From contig CACZTJ010000008.1 in assembly GCA_902784065.1 (NCBI GenBank), positions 1-64,000 on the forward strand: a DNA stretch of 64,000 bases. Direction: 5' to 3'. The notes under the pieces were generated by a model. It saw only the letters and a program-made list of their open reading frames with translations. It was not told the DNA's origin and searched no databases. The position numbers and the translations under genes are program-made. Of this stretch, positions 1-9,548 are shown piece after piece (position 1 is the first letter of the stretch; each line of letters opens with the position of its first letter). This DNA is from an uncultured Prevotellaceae bacterium (GTDB lineage: Bacteria > Bacteroidota > Bacteroidia > Bacteroidales > Bacteroidaceae).

Positions 1-110
1 TTTTACCTCCTAATTATATTTTTAAATTGTTATACATGTTACTTTTTTTATGATTACCTTTCGGCTCTCATCATGCATAAGGCAATTAAAATGCCAGAGA
101 TTTTTGTGTG
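1..110. other. gene-free left edge
   Basis: This AT-rich stretch lies downstream of mfd. I see no gene, clear hairpin or repeat in it. Confidence 0.6.
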
Positions 111-3100
111 TCAATCTGTCGCAATTTTGCGACAAATTGTCAGGGCGGAAGCGACGGAGGGGACGTGGGAGATGACGACGGAGCGCTTGCCGTTGGCCTC
201 ACGGAAATTGCACTGACGCGGATGGCTCGACACGTAGTTGAGCACCTTGCCAAAAGCATCGCTCTGGAAATAGGGACTATTGCTGTTGCTGACGAAGAAG
301 AGGAACATCTGACCTTGCTTCAGCATGATCTTCTCGATGCCTAGCTGCTTGCCATAGACGCGGAGGGGTACCACGCTGATGAGCTCCTCGGCTACAGCTG
401 GAATCTCGCCAAAGCGGTCTTTGAGGCGCGAGCAGTAGGCCTCCAACGAGGCTTCCAGGTCGTGACGGTTGGCCAGATTGTCGAGTTCGCGATAGAGCAG
501 CATGCGCTCGGAGTCGCTGGGGACATACTTTTCGGGGAAGTACATCTCGAGATCGGATTCGAGGGCACAATCATCAACAAAGTCGGTGGAACTTAAAACT
601 GTCGGATCGACGGTTTGAATTTCAGGTTCCTCGTTACGGAGTTCCGCCATTGCCTGACTGAGGATCTTCTGATAGGTCTCGTAGCCGAGGTCGGAGATGA
701 AGCCGCTCTGTTCGGAGCCCAGCAGATTACCGGCACCACGGATGTCGAGATCCTGCATGGCGATATTGATGCCTGAGCCGAGGTCGGAGAAGTTCTCGAG
801 GGCTTCCAGGCGTCGGCGCGACTCGGGATTGAGGTCGGCCAAGGGCGGTGCCAGGAGGTAACAGAAGGCCTTGCGGTTGCCTCGTCCCACGCGACCACGC
901 ATCTGGTGGAGGTCGGAGAGTCCGAAGTTATGCGCCGCGTTGATGATGATGGTGTTGGCATTGGGGATGTCGATGCCGTTCTCAACGATAGTCGTGGAGA
1001 GCAGCACGTCGTAGTCGTAGTTGGAGAAGTCGAGGATGATCTTCTCGAGCTCCTCGGGCTTCATCTGTCCATGTCCGATGGCCACGCGGGCATCAGGGAT
1101 GTACTTATGGATCATCTCCGCGATATGCGTGAGGTCGCTGATGCGGTTGTTGACGAAATAGATCTGTCCGTTGCGCGACATCTCGAAGTTGATGGCATCG
1201 GTGATGATCTCCGCACCGAAGGTATGGATCTCCGTCTGGATGGGATAGCGGTTGGGAGGGGGTGTCTGGATGACACTGAGGTCGCGGGCACCGACGAGCG
1301 AGAACTGAAGGGTGCGAGGGATGGGCGTAGCCGACATGGTGAGGGTATCGACATTCGACTTCAGTTGGCGCAGCTTCTCTTTCGTAGAGACGCCAAACTT
1401 CTGTTCCTCGTCGATGATGAGCAGGCCGAGATCCTTGAACTTGACCGACTTGCTGATGAGTTTATGCGTACCTATGATGATATCTATCTTACCATCGGCC
1501 AGATCCTTCAGGATGGCGGTGGTCTGTTTGGTGGAGCGGGCACGCGTGAGGTATTCCACGCGGACGGGCATCTCCTTCAGTCGGCTCGTGAACGTACGGA
1601 AATGCTGATAGGCCAGCACGGTGGTAGGCACGAGCACAGCCACCTGCTTACCATCGGTAGCGGCCTTGAAAGCGGCACGCACGGCGACCTCGGTCTTACC
1701 GAAACCTACATCGCCACACACCAGACGATCCATGGGTTTGGCCATCTCCATATCGGCCTTCACATCCTGCGTGGCCTTCAGCTGGTCGGGCGTATCCTCA
1801 TAGAGGAAGCTGGCCTCCAGCTCGTGCTGCAGATAGGTGTCGTGACTGAATGCGAAGCCCTTCTCACGACGGCGCTTGGCGTAGAGCTTGATAAGGTCGC
1901 GGGCTATATCCTTGATATGCTTCTTGGTGCGCTCCTTCATGCGCTCCCACTGGCCTGTGCCAAGGGTGGAGAGACGGGGCGCCTCGCCACCATCCTGCGA
2001 CTTGTATTTCGACACCTTATAGAGGGAGTGGATCGACACGTAGATACTGTCGCCACGCTGGTAGGTGATCTTGATCATCTCCTGATAGGACGATTCGCCC
2101 TCAGGGGTGGTGACTGGCATACGCACGAGACCACCAAACTTTCCAACACCATGATCGACATGTACCACAAAGTCGCCCATCTCAAACTGCTGGATTTCCT
2201 TCAGCGTGAGTGCCATCTTACCACTACGGGCCTTGTCGCTCTTGAGGTTGTATTTATGGAAGCGGTCGAAGATCTGGTGATCGGTGAAGAAGCAGATGCG
2301 GAGGTCGTCGTCGGCAAAGCCCTCGTGAAGGGTCTTTTCGACAGGGGTGAACACAATGTCGTGGGCCTTCTCTGCAAAGATATCCTTAAGGCGCTCGTTC
2401 TGCTTCTGACTATCGGCAAGGATATAGATCTGATAGCCTTGCAGCAGATAGTCCTCGAACGACTTGGTGAGCAGGTCGAAGTTCTTATGAAAGAGCGGCT
2501 GAACGGTGATATGGAAGTTGATCGTCGTCAGCTTACCATTAATCGATGAAGGACGATGACCGAACTCGATGCGACGGAAGGTGTCGGCATCTTCCATAAA
2601 CCTGGCTCCCGTGATGAGCTGTAGATCCTTGCGCAGCCGTAGCTCGATATCGTGCTGTTCCATCTCCGTAGCCCCACTCATCTGCTCGGCCTTGGCCTGA
2701 GCGGAGAAGCCCTCCTGATAGGTGCGGTCGATGGCATCGCGTACATAATAATAATCTTTGGTAACCAGCACCATCTCCTTAGGCAGGAACGAGAGGAAGG
2801 GCACCTTATCCTCCGTACCCACCAGCTCGGGCACGATCTCTACCTGCGTGCGCTGATCCTTCGACAACTGATCCTCGACCTCAAACGTACGGATGGAGTC
2901 GATATCATCGCCAAAGAAGTCGATGCGGTAAGGGTATTCGCAGCTATAGGAATAGACATCGAGGATGGAGCCACGAACGGCAAACTGACCTGGCTCATAG
3001 ACGTAATCGACCTCATGGAAGCCAAACTCACGGAGCGTTTTCTCGATATCGGAGACAGCGATGGTCTGATCTTTCTCAAGCGTCAGCGTGCGGGAGTCGA

Positions 3101-3506
3101 GATTCTTCTTGGAGACCACGAGTTCTGCCAAAGCCTCCGGATAGGTGACGACATAACGCACGGAGGAGAGGCGCGTCAGCACCTCGGTGCGGAGGATCTC
3201 GCTGGCGGCATCACGCTGGGCATACTTCACGGCACGCCGATAGCTCGACGGGAAGAACAGCACCTGCTCGGTACCCATGAGTTGGGTGAGATCGTGGTAG
3301 AAATAGCCTGCCTCCTCGGCATCCTGAAGCACGAAAAGCAACTGTGAACGGCACTTAGAAGCCAGACTGGCAAACAGCATCGGGGCAGATGAGCCCAATA
3401 AACCCTCGAGGAAAATTTGCTTTTCAGAACATTTCCCCAACAGTTTCGCCAGCGCCGATACCTGCGGCAACTGGGCATATAATTTCTCTAATTCCTGTAT
3501 ATTCAT
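111..3506 (-). CDS. mfd: transcription-repair coupling factor Mfd
   Basis: Mfd is a cytoplasmic DNA translocase that pushes stalled RNA polymerase off damaged templates and recruits UvrA. The 1131-residue protein has the usual family length. Visible parts are a UvrB-like N-terminal module, a CarD-type polymerase-interaction segment near residue 450 (VVHVDHGVGKF), Walker A GDVGFGKTE near 595, the DEEQ box (IIDEEQKFG) near 695, the SATPIPRTL helicase motif and the C-terminal TRCF region. An in-frame ATG lies 24 nt further upstream, but the start at MNIQELEKL fits the family N-terminus better and leaves room for a promoter. The gene is divergent from the glycosyltransferase gene. Confidence 0.97.
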   Translation of the reverse strand: MNIQELEKLYAQLPQVSALAKLLGKCSEKQIFLEGLLGSSAPMLFASLASKCRSQLLFVLQDAEEAGYFYHDLTQLMGTEQVLFFPSSYRRAVKYAQRDAASEILRTEVLTRLSSVRYVVTYPEALAELVVSKKNLDSRTLTLEKDQTIAVSDIEKTLREFGFHEVDYVYEPGQFAVRGSILDVYSYSCEYPYRIDFFGDDIDSIRTFEVEDQLSKDQRTQVEIVPELVGTEDKVPFLSFLPKEMVLVTKDYYYVRDAIDRTYQEGFSAQAKAEQMSGATEMEQHDIELRLRKDLQLITGARFMEDADTFRRIEFGHRPSSINGKLTTINFHITVQPLFHKNFDLLTKSFEDYLLQGYQIYILADSQKQNERLKDIFAEKAHDIVFTPVEKTLHEGFADDDLRICFFTDHQIFDRFHKYNLKSDKARSGKMALTLKEIQQFEMGDFVVHVDHGVGKFGGLVRMPVTTPEGESSYQEMIKITYQRGDSIYVSIHSLYKVSKYKSQDGGEAPRLSTLGTGQWERMKERTKKHIKDIARDLIKLYAKRRREKGFAFSHDTYLQHELEASFLYEDTPDQLKATQDVKADMEMAKPMDRLVCGDVGFGKTEVAVRAAFKAATDGKQVAVLVPTTVLAYQHFRTFTSRLKEMPVRVEYLTRARSTKQTTAILKDLADGKIDIIIGTHKLISKSVKFKDLGLLIIDEEQKFGVSTKEKLRQLKSNVDTLTMSATPIPRTLQFSLVGARDLSVIQTPPPNRYPIQTEIHTFGAEIITDAINFEMSRNGQIYFVNNRISDLTHIAEMIHKYIPDARVAIGHGQMKPEELEKIILDFSNYDYDVLLSTTIVENGIDIPNANTIIINAAHNFGLSDLHQMRGRVGRGNRKAFCYLLAPPLADLNPESRRRLEALENFSDLGSGINIAMQDLDIRGAGNLLGSEQSGFISDLGYETYQKILSQAMAELRNEEPEIQTVDPTVLSSTDFVDDCALESDLEMYFPEKYVPSDSERMLLYRELDNLANRHDLEASLEAYCSRLKDRFGEIPAVAEELISVVPLRVYGKQLGIEKIMLKQGQMFLFFVSNSNSPYFQSDAFGKVLNYVSSHPRQCNFREANGKRSVVISHVPSVASALTICRKIATD

Positions 3507-3535
3507 CGCGAATCGGATGCAAAAATACAAAAAAA

Positions 3536-3567
3536 TTTGGTATTTTACGCACTTATTCGTAACTTTG
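3536..3567 (+). promoter_or_regulatory. Bacteroidota-type promoter
   Basis: TTTG at 3536-3539 and TAACTTTG at 3560-3567 are separated by 20 nt, matching the -33/-7 consensus used by the Bacteroidota primary sigma factor. The ATG of the glycosyltransferase follows 21 nt downstream. Confidence 0.85.
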
Positions 3568-3588
3568 CACCATAATTCTGAAAAAAAG

Positions 3589-4341
3589 ATGCATCAAAGC
3601 GATAGTATTGTCATCATTCCGACCTATAATGAGAAGGAAAACATCGAGAAGATTATCCGTGCGGTGTTTGCCTTAGAGAAGGTCTTCCATATACTTGTGA
3701 TTGACGACGGCTCTCCCGACGGGACTGCTGCCATTGTGAAAGTTCTTATTGCCAATGAGTTCTCCGACCGGTTGTTTATCCTGGAGCGTTCAGGCAAGCT
3801 CGGACTGGGTACGGCCTATATCACAGGCTTCAAATGGGCACTGGAACGCAACTACGAGTATATCTTCGAGATGGATGCCGACTTCAGTCATGATCCCCAC
3901 GACCTGCCGCGACTCTATGCGGCCTGTCATGATGAGGGTTACGACGTGGCTGTCGGCTCACGCTATGTGACGGGTGTGAATGTGGTGAACTGGCCTATCG
4001 GACGCGTGCTGATGAGCTATTTCGCTTCGAAATATGTCAGGATGATTACTGGCTTCCTGGTTCACGACACCACAGCGGGCTTCGTGTGCTACAAGCGTCG
4101 CGTGCTGAAGACCATCGAGCTCGACAAGATCCGCTTCAAGGGCTATGGTTTCCAGATCGAGATGAAATACACAGCCTATAAGATCGGTTTTAAGATCAAG
4201 GAGGTAAGTGTGATCTTCGTGAACCGCTGCGAAGGCACCAGCAAGATGTCGGGTGGCATCTTCGGTGAGGCATTCTTCGGTGTGATGCGACTCCGCTGGG
4301 ACGGCTGGACGAGAAAATATCCAAAGATCAAGACAGAATAA
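3589..4341 (+). CDS. polyprenol monophosphomannose synthase-like GT2 glycosyltransferase
   Basis: This 250-residue family 2 glycosyltransferase resembles Dpm1. Such enzymes move a sugar from a nucleotide donor to polyprenyl phosphate on the inner face of the cytoplasmic membrane. Visible motifs are the N-terminal IIPTYNEKENIEK strand, DDGSPDGT near residue 40 and the metal-binding DADFSHDP near 97. There are no C-terminal membrane segments, so it is the short soluble form. The start at MHQSDS was chosen because upstream codons run through the promoter. The acyltransferase gene follows after 16 nt, which suggests an envelope-lipid operon. The exact sugar is inferred, not shown. Confidence 0.88.
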   Translation: MHQSDSIVIIPTYNEKENIEKIIRAVFALEKVFHILVIDDGSPDGTAAIVKVLIANEFSDRLFILERSGKLGLGTAYITGFKWALERNYEYIFEMDADFSHDPHDLPRLYAACHDEGYDVAVGSRYVTGVNVVNWPIGRVLMSYFASKYVRMITGFLVHDTTAGFVCYKRRVLKTIELDKIRFKGYGFQIEMKYTAYKIGFKIKEVSVIFVNRCEGTSKMSGGIFGEAFFGVMRLRWDGWTRKYPKIKTE

Positions 4342-4357
4342 CATAAGAACAATAAAA

Positions 4358-5131
4358 GTGAAACTATTATTTAAGATACTATACATCATCTATCAGATCA
4401 TCATAGGTCTGCCTGTACTGGTCTTCATTACCATCTTTACGGCGCTGGAGGTAGGCATAGGCACTACCTTTGGCAACGGCCACTTCTGGGGTTATTATCC
4501 AGGAAGATGGTGGGCCAAGATTATTGTGAGAACATTGTTGCTACCCATTAAGATTGAAGGGAAAGAGAACCTTGAGAAGGATCAGAGCTACGTGTTTGTG
4601 GCCAACCATCAGGGTATCTTCGACATCTTCGTAATCTACGGCTATCTGGGGCGCAACTTCAAATGGATGATGAAACATGAGTTGGGTAAGATTCCGTTTA
4701 TCGGCTATGCCTGCAGGAAATCTCACCAGATCTTTGTTGACAAGCGTGGTCCGAAGAAGATTCAGCGGACCTATGAGCGTGCCCGCGAGATTCTGCAGGA
4801 GGGATATAGCGTGACGGTGTTCCCCGAGGGAGCCCGCTCGTTCACAGGACATATGGGTATCTTCAGGAAGGGTGCCTTCGCACTCGCCGACGAGCTGCAG
4901 CTGCCTGTAGTGCCACTAACCATCAACGGATCGTTTGACATCCTGCCACGTACGAAGGGATTTATCAATCTCATCAACTGGCACCCGCTGTCGCTGACCA
5001 TCCATCAGCCCATCTACCCCATCGGACAAGGACCTGACAATGTGAGTGCCACAATGCGTCAGGCTTACGACTCCGTAATGTCGGGCTTAGAACCCAAGTA
5101 CCAAGGTTATATAGAAAATCCAGACCAATGA
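4358..5131 (+). CDS. 1-acyl-sn-glycerol-3-phosphate acyltransferase (PlsC family)
   Basis: This is a membrane-associated acyltransferase expected to acylate lysophosphatidic acid to phosphatidic acid in phospholipid synthesis. It shows an N-terminal hydrophobic segment, the HX4D catalytic motif as NHQGIFD near residue 83 and the acceptor-binding FPEGARS near 155. At 257 residues it has the normal length. The start codon is GTG. The stop overlaps the next gene's ATG in an ATGA arrangement, so translation is probably coupled. Another acyl acceptor, for example in lipid A or ornithine lipid synthesis, cannot be excluded. Confidence 0.9.
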   Translation: MKLLFKILYIIYQIIIGLPVLVFITIFTALEVGIGTTFGNGHFWGYYPGRWWAKIIVRTLLLPIKIEGKENLEKDQSYVFVANHQGIFDIFVIYGYLGRNFKWMMKHELGKIPFIGYACRKSHQIFVDKRGPKKIQRTYERAREILQEGYSVTVFPEGARSFTGHMGIFRKGAFALADELQLPVVPLTINGSFDILPRTKGFINLINWHPLSLTIHQPIYPIGQGPDNVSATMRQAYDSVMSGLEPKYQGYIENPDQ

Positions 5132-6321
5132 TTGCAAGAAATGTTATTCTGTTCCTTCTGCTGAACATCCTGCCGTTCCTGTACTTCTATCTCAGATATT
5201 TCAGGCATACGGATCTTTGGAAGCAGATATTGTGTTGGTTGCCCAGCATCGCGATGGTGATCTATACCATCTATCTGGCGATGGAGCCCAACTTTATCCC
5301 TAACAACGACCGTATCTATATCCTATACACCTACCTGATGCTGTTAGGACTGGTGATCGTGCCGATATGGGTGTTCCTGCTCAGTTCGCTGATAGGCAGA
5401 GGCTGCTCCGCACTCGTCAGGAAATACAACGTGAAGCGACAATCGAAGCCGCGCAGGAACTATGGAAACTTTGTCGGCATACTGCTCATCCCCGTCATCT
5501 GGTTTATCCTGCTCTGGGGCGCCTTCCCAGGCTTCAACAAGTTTGAGGTGAATCACACGGAGTATGTATCTGCAGAACTTCCTGAGGCCTTCGACGGCTA
5601 TCGGATCGTGGTGTTCTCAGATGCCCATGTAGGTAGTTACCAGCAGCGTAACACCTATGTACTGCAGGAGGCCATCGACAGCATCAACGCCCAGCATCCG
5701 GATATGATCATCTTCGCTGGCGACCTGCTGAACATCCAACCAGCAGACCTCTATCCCCACAAGAACACTCTGAGCAAACTGAAGGCCACAGACGGCGTCT
5801 TCTCTGTGCTCGGCAATCATGACTATGCGGAATATCTGGGCTGCAGCGAGGCCATCAAGGCGGCAAATTGCAAGGAGACCATCAGTCTGGAGAAGCAGTT
5901 GGGTTGGACACTGCTAAACAATGAGAGTCAGATTCTCACCCGCGACAAGGACCATATCGTGCTTGCAGGTATGGAGAACGACGGCGACGGTAAGCACTTC
6001 CCCCAGAAAGGTGATATCAAAAAGACACTGGCACAGGCTACCGACAGCGATTTCATCCTGTTGATAGAGCATGACCCCTCTTCATGGAGGCGCAAGATTG
6101 TGCCTGACGGAAGAGCCCAACTCACCATCAGCGGTCATACCCACGCCATGCAGTTCAACATTTTCGGGTGGTGCCCGATGGCGCTGACGGGCAAGGAGTT
6201 CTGGGGCTGGTATGAGGAAGGCCGACAGAAGCTGTTTGTATCGGCTGGTCTGGGTGGTCTGATACCCTTCCGCTTCGGAGCTACGGGTGAGATCGTGGTG
6301 CTGACGCTGAAAAAACAATAG
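5128..6321 (+). CDS. membrane-anchored metallophosphoesterase
   Basis: This 397-residue protein has about three or four N-terminal transmembrane segments followed by a calcineurin-like phosphoesterase domain. Metal-ligand motifs appear in order: FSDAHVG near residue 164, GDLL near 197, GNHDY near 229 and GHTH near 336. The layout is that of YkuE-type membrane phosphoesterases, some of which hydrolyse lipid phosphates such as UDP-diacylglucosamine. It overlaps the acyltransferase gene by 4 nt, which fits a role in lipid metabolism. The substrate is unknown. Confidence 0.88.
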   Translation: MIARNVILFLLLNILPFLYFYLRYFRHTDLWKQILCWLPSIAMVIYTIYLAMEPNFIPNNDRIYILYTYLMLLGLVIVPIWVFLLSSLIGRGCSALVRKYNVKRQSKPRRNYGNFVGILLIPVIWFILLWGAFPGFNKFEVNHTEYVSAELPEAFDGYRIVVFSDAHVGSYQQRNTYVLQEAIDSINAQHPDMIIFAGDLLNIQPADLYPHKNTLSKLKATDGVFSVLGNHDYAEYLGCSEAIKAANCKETISLEKQLGWTLLNNESQILTRDKDHIVLAGMENDGDGKHFPQKGDIKKTLAQATDSDFILLIEHDPSSWRRKIVPDGRAQLTISGHTHAMQFNIFGWCPMALTGKEFWGWYEEGRQKLFVSAGLGGLIPFRFGATGEIVVLTLKKQ

Positions 6322-6356
6322 CATATGTTTCATCAATAACTTAAAACCAAGTGATT

Positions 6357-7502
6357 ATGAGAAAGAGTGTTTTTAAACTGGCCATGGTTGTTATGGCACT
6401 GTTCGTTTCTACAGCCTGTTTCGCTCAGACAGGCAAGGTGAACAACTTCCGCATCAAGCGCGGTACAAACATCAGCCACTGGCTCTCGCAGTCAGAGCAA
6501 CGTGGTGAGGCGCGTCGCCTGCATATCCAGGAGGACGATTTCGACCGTCTGGAGGATCTGGGCTTCGACTTCGTGCGCATTCCCATCGACGAGGTGCAGT
6601 TCTGGGACGAGAAAGGCAACAAGCTGCCTGAGGCTTGGCAACTGCTGAACAACGCACTCGACTGGAGCCGCAAGCACAACCTGCGTGTCATCGTGGATCT
6701 GCACATCATCCGCTCTCACTATTTCAATGCAGTGAACGAGAGCGACAAAGCTGCTAACACGCTGTTTACCTCAGAGAAGTCACAGCAGGATCTGATCAAC
6801 CTCTGGCGCCAGCTCTCAGCTTTCCTGAAGGATCGCAGCTGCGACTGGGTGGCCTATGAGTTTATGAACGAGCCTGTAGCCCCCGAGCATGAGCAGTGGA
6901 ACAAGCTGGTGGCAAAGGTACACAAGGCCCTGCGCGAACTGGAGCCTCAGCGCACACTCGTGATTGGTTCAAACCTGTGGCAGGGTCACCAGACCATGAA
7001 ATATCTGAAAGTGCCCGAGGGCGACAAGAACATCGTGCTCTCTTTCCATTACTACAACCCGATGCTGCTCACCCACTACGGTGCCTGGTGGTCACCTCTG
7101 TGTGCTGCCTATAAGGGCAAGATCCACTATCCTGGCGTATTGGTTTCTAAGGAAGACTTTGATGCTGCCCCCGCAGAGATCAAGGCTGAACTGAAGCCCT
7201 ATACAGAGGAAGTATGGAACATCGACAAGATTCGCGAGCAGTTCAAGGATGCCATCGAGGCTGCGAAGAAATACGACCTGCAGCTGTTCTGCGGTGAGTG
7301 GGGCGTGTATGAGCCTGTGGATCGTGAGTTGGCCTACAACTGGTATCGCGACGTACTGACTGTCTTCGATGAGTTCAACATCGCCTGGACCACATGGTGC
7401 TACGATGCTGACTTCGGCTTCTGGGATCAGCAGCGCCACTGCTACAAAGACTATCCTCTGGTAGAGCTCCTGATGTCAGGCAAGCCGCTGGAGAAGAAAT
7501 AA
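6357..7502 (+). CDS. secreted GH5-family glycoside hydrolase (endoglucanase-like)
   Basis: This 381-residue protein has a signal peptide ending about AQTGK. It has a GH5 TIM barrel with the catalytic acid Glu in FMNEP near residue 169 and the nucleophile Glu in GEWGVYE near 313. The GTNISHWL start of the barrel and the RIPIDE strand are typical of clan GH-A. The likely substrate is a beta-1,4-linked glucan or related hemicellulose, but the subfamily cannot be set by eye. A GTG lies two codons upstream; the ATG directly before RKSVFK is preferred. It follows the phosphoesterase after 35 nt and may be co-transcribed. Confidence 0.88.
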   Translation: MRKSVFKLAMVVMALFVSTACFAQTGKVNNFRIKRGTNISHWLSQSEQRGEARRLHIQEDDFDRLEDLGFDFVRIPIDEVQFWDEKGNKLPEAWQLLNNALDWSRKHNLRVIVDLHIIRSHYFNAVNESDKAANTLFTSEKSQQDLINLWRQLSAFLKDRSCDWVAYEFMNEPVAPEHEQWNKLVAKVHKALRELEPQRTLVIGSNLWQGHQTMKYLKVPEGDKNIVLSFHYYNPMLLTHYGAWWSPLCAAYKGKIHYPGVLVSKEDFDAAPAEIKAELKPYTEEVWNIDKIREQFKDAIEAAKKYDLQLFCGEWGVYEPVDRELAYNWYRDVLTVFDEFNIAWTTWCYDADFGFWDQQRHCYKDYPLVELLMSGKPLEKK

Positions 7503-7510
7503 AAACGAAG

Positions 7511-8314
7511 CTATAGATTCCCGGCGAGGAATTTACGGCACACTTCTACGGGAAGACCACGACGACGGGCATAGTCTCGCAACTGGTCTTCCCCTATTTT
7601 TCCCAAGTTGAAATAACGGGTCTCAGGGTGAGCCAGCATCAGTCCGCTGACACTGGCATGGGGCTTCATGGCGCCACTCTCGGTCAGTCGGATACCGATC
7701 TGTTTCATATCCAGCAGATCATCCAGCACGAAGTTCAGACTGGTATCTGGCAACGAGGGATAGCCCACCGCAGGACGGATGCCCTGAAACTTCTCTACCA
7801 GCATATCCGCAATCGAGAGCTTTTCATCAGGCACATAGCCCCAGAGATGCTTGCGTACCTGTTCATGCAACACTTCTGCAGCAGCCTCTGCCAAGCGATC
7901 AGCCAGCAACTGTGCCATCATCTTCTGATAGGCATCAGAGGCAAAGTCAGTCTCCAGCCCCATATCCACAGAAGTGGCAAAAAGGCCAATCTTTGAGGCT
8001 AATGATGAAGAGTCAGCAGACGCTAAAGGTGCAACATAATCCGCCAAAGAACGATAGCCGCTTCCCACCTCCTGTTGACGAAGCATCGGGATGCGCTTGT
8101 TGCCACTGACGATGATGTCATCACCATCGCTATAGGCCTCAAGCAATAGGAAAAGGGCATGTGCCTGATATTTCCCTTCCAACGTATCGAGAAAAGCTTC
8201 TGCCTCCTTTTGCAAGCGCTCTTTCTCCGACGGGTCTTTTACCTGCCAGGCAAAGAAGAAGTAAGGCCAGTTGATGTAGGGCCGTAGTTGGGAAATATCG
8301 TAAGTCTGTGTCAT
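7511..8314 (-). CDS. stand-alone vitamin B12-dependent methionine synthase activation domain
   Basis: The 267-residue protein matches the C-terminal AdoMet-binding reactivation domain of MetH, which remethylates oxidised cob(II)alamin using S-adenosylmethionine and flavodoxin. Diagnostic segments are RPAVGYPSLPD near residue 178 and YFNLGKIGEDQLRDYARRRG near 235, both at AdoMet-contacting positions of the family. In this phylum the domain is known as a separate protein that works in trans with a shorter MetH. Its ATG overlaps the stop of pyrC (ATGA), so it is the last gene of a leftward operon. No metH lies in the window. Confidence 0.9.
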   Translation of the reverse strand: MTQTYDISQLRPYINWPYFFFAWQVKDPSEKERLQKEAEAFLDTLEGKYQAHALFLLLEAYSDGDDIIVSGNKRIPMLRQQEVGSGYRSLADYVAPLASADSSSLASKIGLFATSVDMGLETDFASDAYQKMMAQLLADRLAEAAAEVLHEQVRKHLWGYVPDEKLSIADMLVEKFQGIRPAVGYPSLPDTSLNFVLDDLLDMKQIGIRLTESGAMKPHASVSGLMLAHPETRYFNLGKIGEDQLRDYARRRGLPVEVCRKFLAGNL

Positions 8315-9548
8315 CTGAAAGCTACTGATTGGCCAATGTAATTGGTGTCCACCCTACCCTGCTGATAGACGGTGTGACCATTACAGAGAGTGCGCTCTAC
8401 ACGCCACAGGTACATGTGACCTTCCATCGGACTCCATCCGCATTTGCTCTGAATCACATCTTTGGTCACCGTCCATCCTGTATCTGGGCGCACCAACACG
8501 ATATCGGCCTGATAGCCCTCGCGCAGGAAACCACGACGGTTGACCTCGAAGAGACGGGCTGGATTGTGGCACATCAGCTCCACCAGACGTTCGATGGAGA
8601 GCACACCCTGATCCACGAGTTCGAGCATCGTCACCAACGAGAACTGTATCATCGGCATCCCACTGGCTGAGAAAGGAGATGAGGCGCATGATCCGTACCG
8701 ATCACACGGATGCGTCCATCGTTGAGTGCCTCACGCAAGGCATCACGATCATGCAGCGTCTTAATGGCTGGATTGCACTTGATACGTGTACCCAAGGCCG
8801 CATAGTCACGATCATAGAAATAGAGATGTGATACGGTGGCCTCAGCAGTGATAGCAGGATCATCAGGAGAGATCAACTCCAGCTCATGAGCCGTGGTGAG
8901 ATGAGCCACATGCAATCTGGCATGATGTTTCTTTGCCAGTTCTACTGCCAGACGTGTACTCTCATAACAGGCTTCCTCGCTACGGATCTCAGGATGATGC
9001 GTCACCTTCGGATCATCGCCATATTTTCGAATAGCCTCCGCCATGTTACGATTGATGATATCGGTATCTTCGCAGTGCGTCATGATGGGGAGCTTGGAGG
9101 AGGCAAAGATCGTATCAAGCGCTTCCCTGCGATCCACCAACATGTTGCCAGTAGAGCTTCCCATAAACAGCTTCACACCAGGAATACGATGCACGTCGAG
9201 TGCTGATAGCAGGGCGGCATTATCATTGGTAGCGCCGAAGAAGAACGAGTAGTTCACATGACTCTTCTGTGCTGCGAGTGCGAATTTCTCATCCAGCGCC
9301 TCAAGGGTGGTGGTCTGCGGCACCGTGTTGGGCTTTGCCGTCAGACCAGGCTCACGGAAATGCACATGATCGTCGATGATGCCTGGCAATACAAAACAGC
9401 CCGAAGCATCTATGACCTCATCATAGGATGCTTCGGGTGTATGGGGTTCTGTGAAAATCTGAACAATCTGGGAATCCTCTATCAGGATGGAGCCCTCGAA
9501 CAACCTCCCTTCGTTGACCAGCGTTCCGCCTTTAATCAGCGTTCTCAT
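8311..9548 (-). pseudogene. pyrC: dihydroorotase, interrupted by two short deletions
   Basis: Dihydroorotase makes dihydroorotate in pyrimidine synthesis. The reading frame starts with a normal N-terminus and metal site (HVHFREPG), then jumps from GLTAK straight to PNTVPQTTT. The usual ~20 residues with the GGVTS-x-DMP motif are missing, in frame. A second lesion near 8668-8673 joins TDHAPHLLS to SASGMPMIQFS in another frame, losing roughly nine residues. The upstream frame then ends at 8649-8651 and the rest (GMPMIQFSLV onward) lies in a different frame. The gene sits between a lipoprotein gene and the MetH-activation gene with ATGA overlaps at both ends. Identity is firm; whether the breaks are real or assembly errors is not. 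Confidence 0.88.

Noticed and set aside
906..2549. 547-codon open frame on the plus strand inside mfd
   Set aside because: It is antisense to highly conserved Mfd coding sequence, has the composition of a frame shadow and shows no family features.
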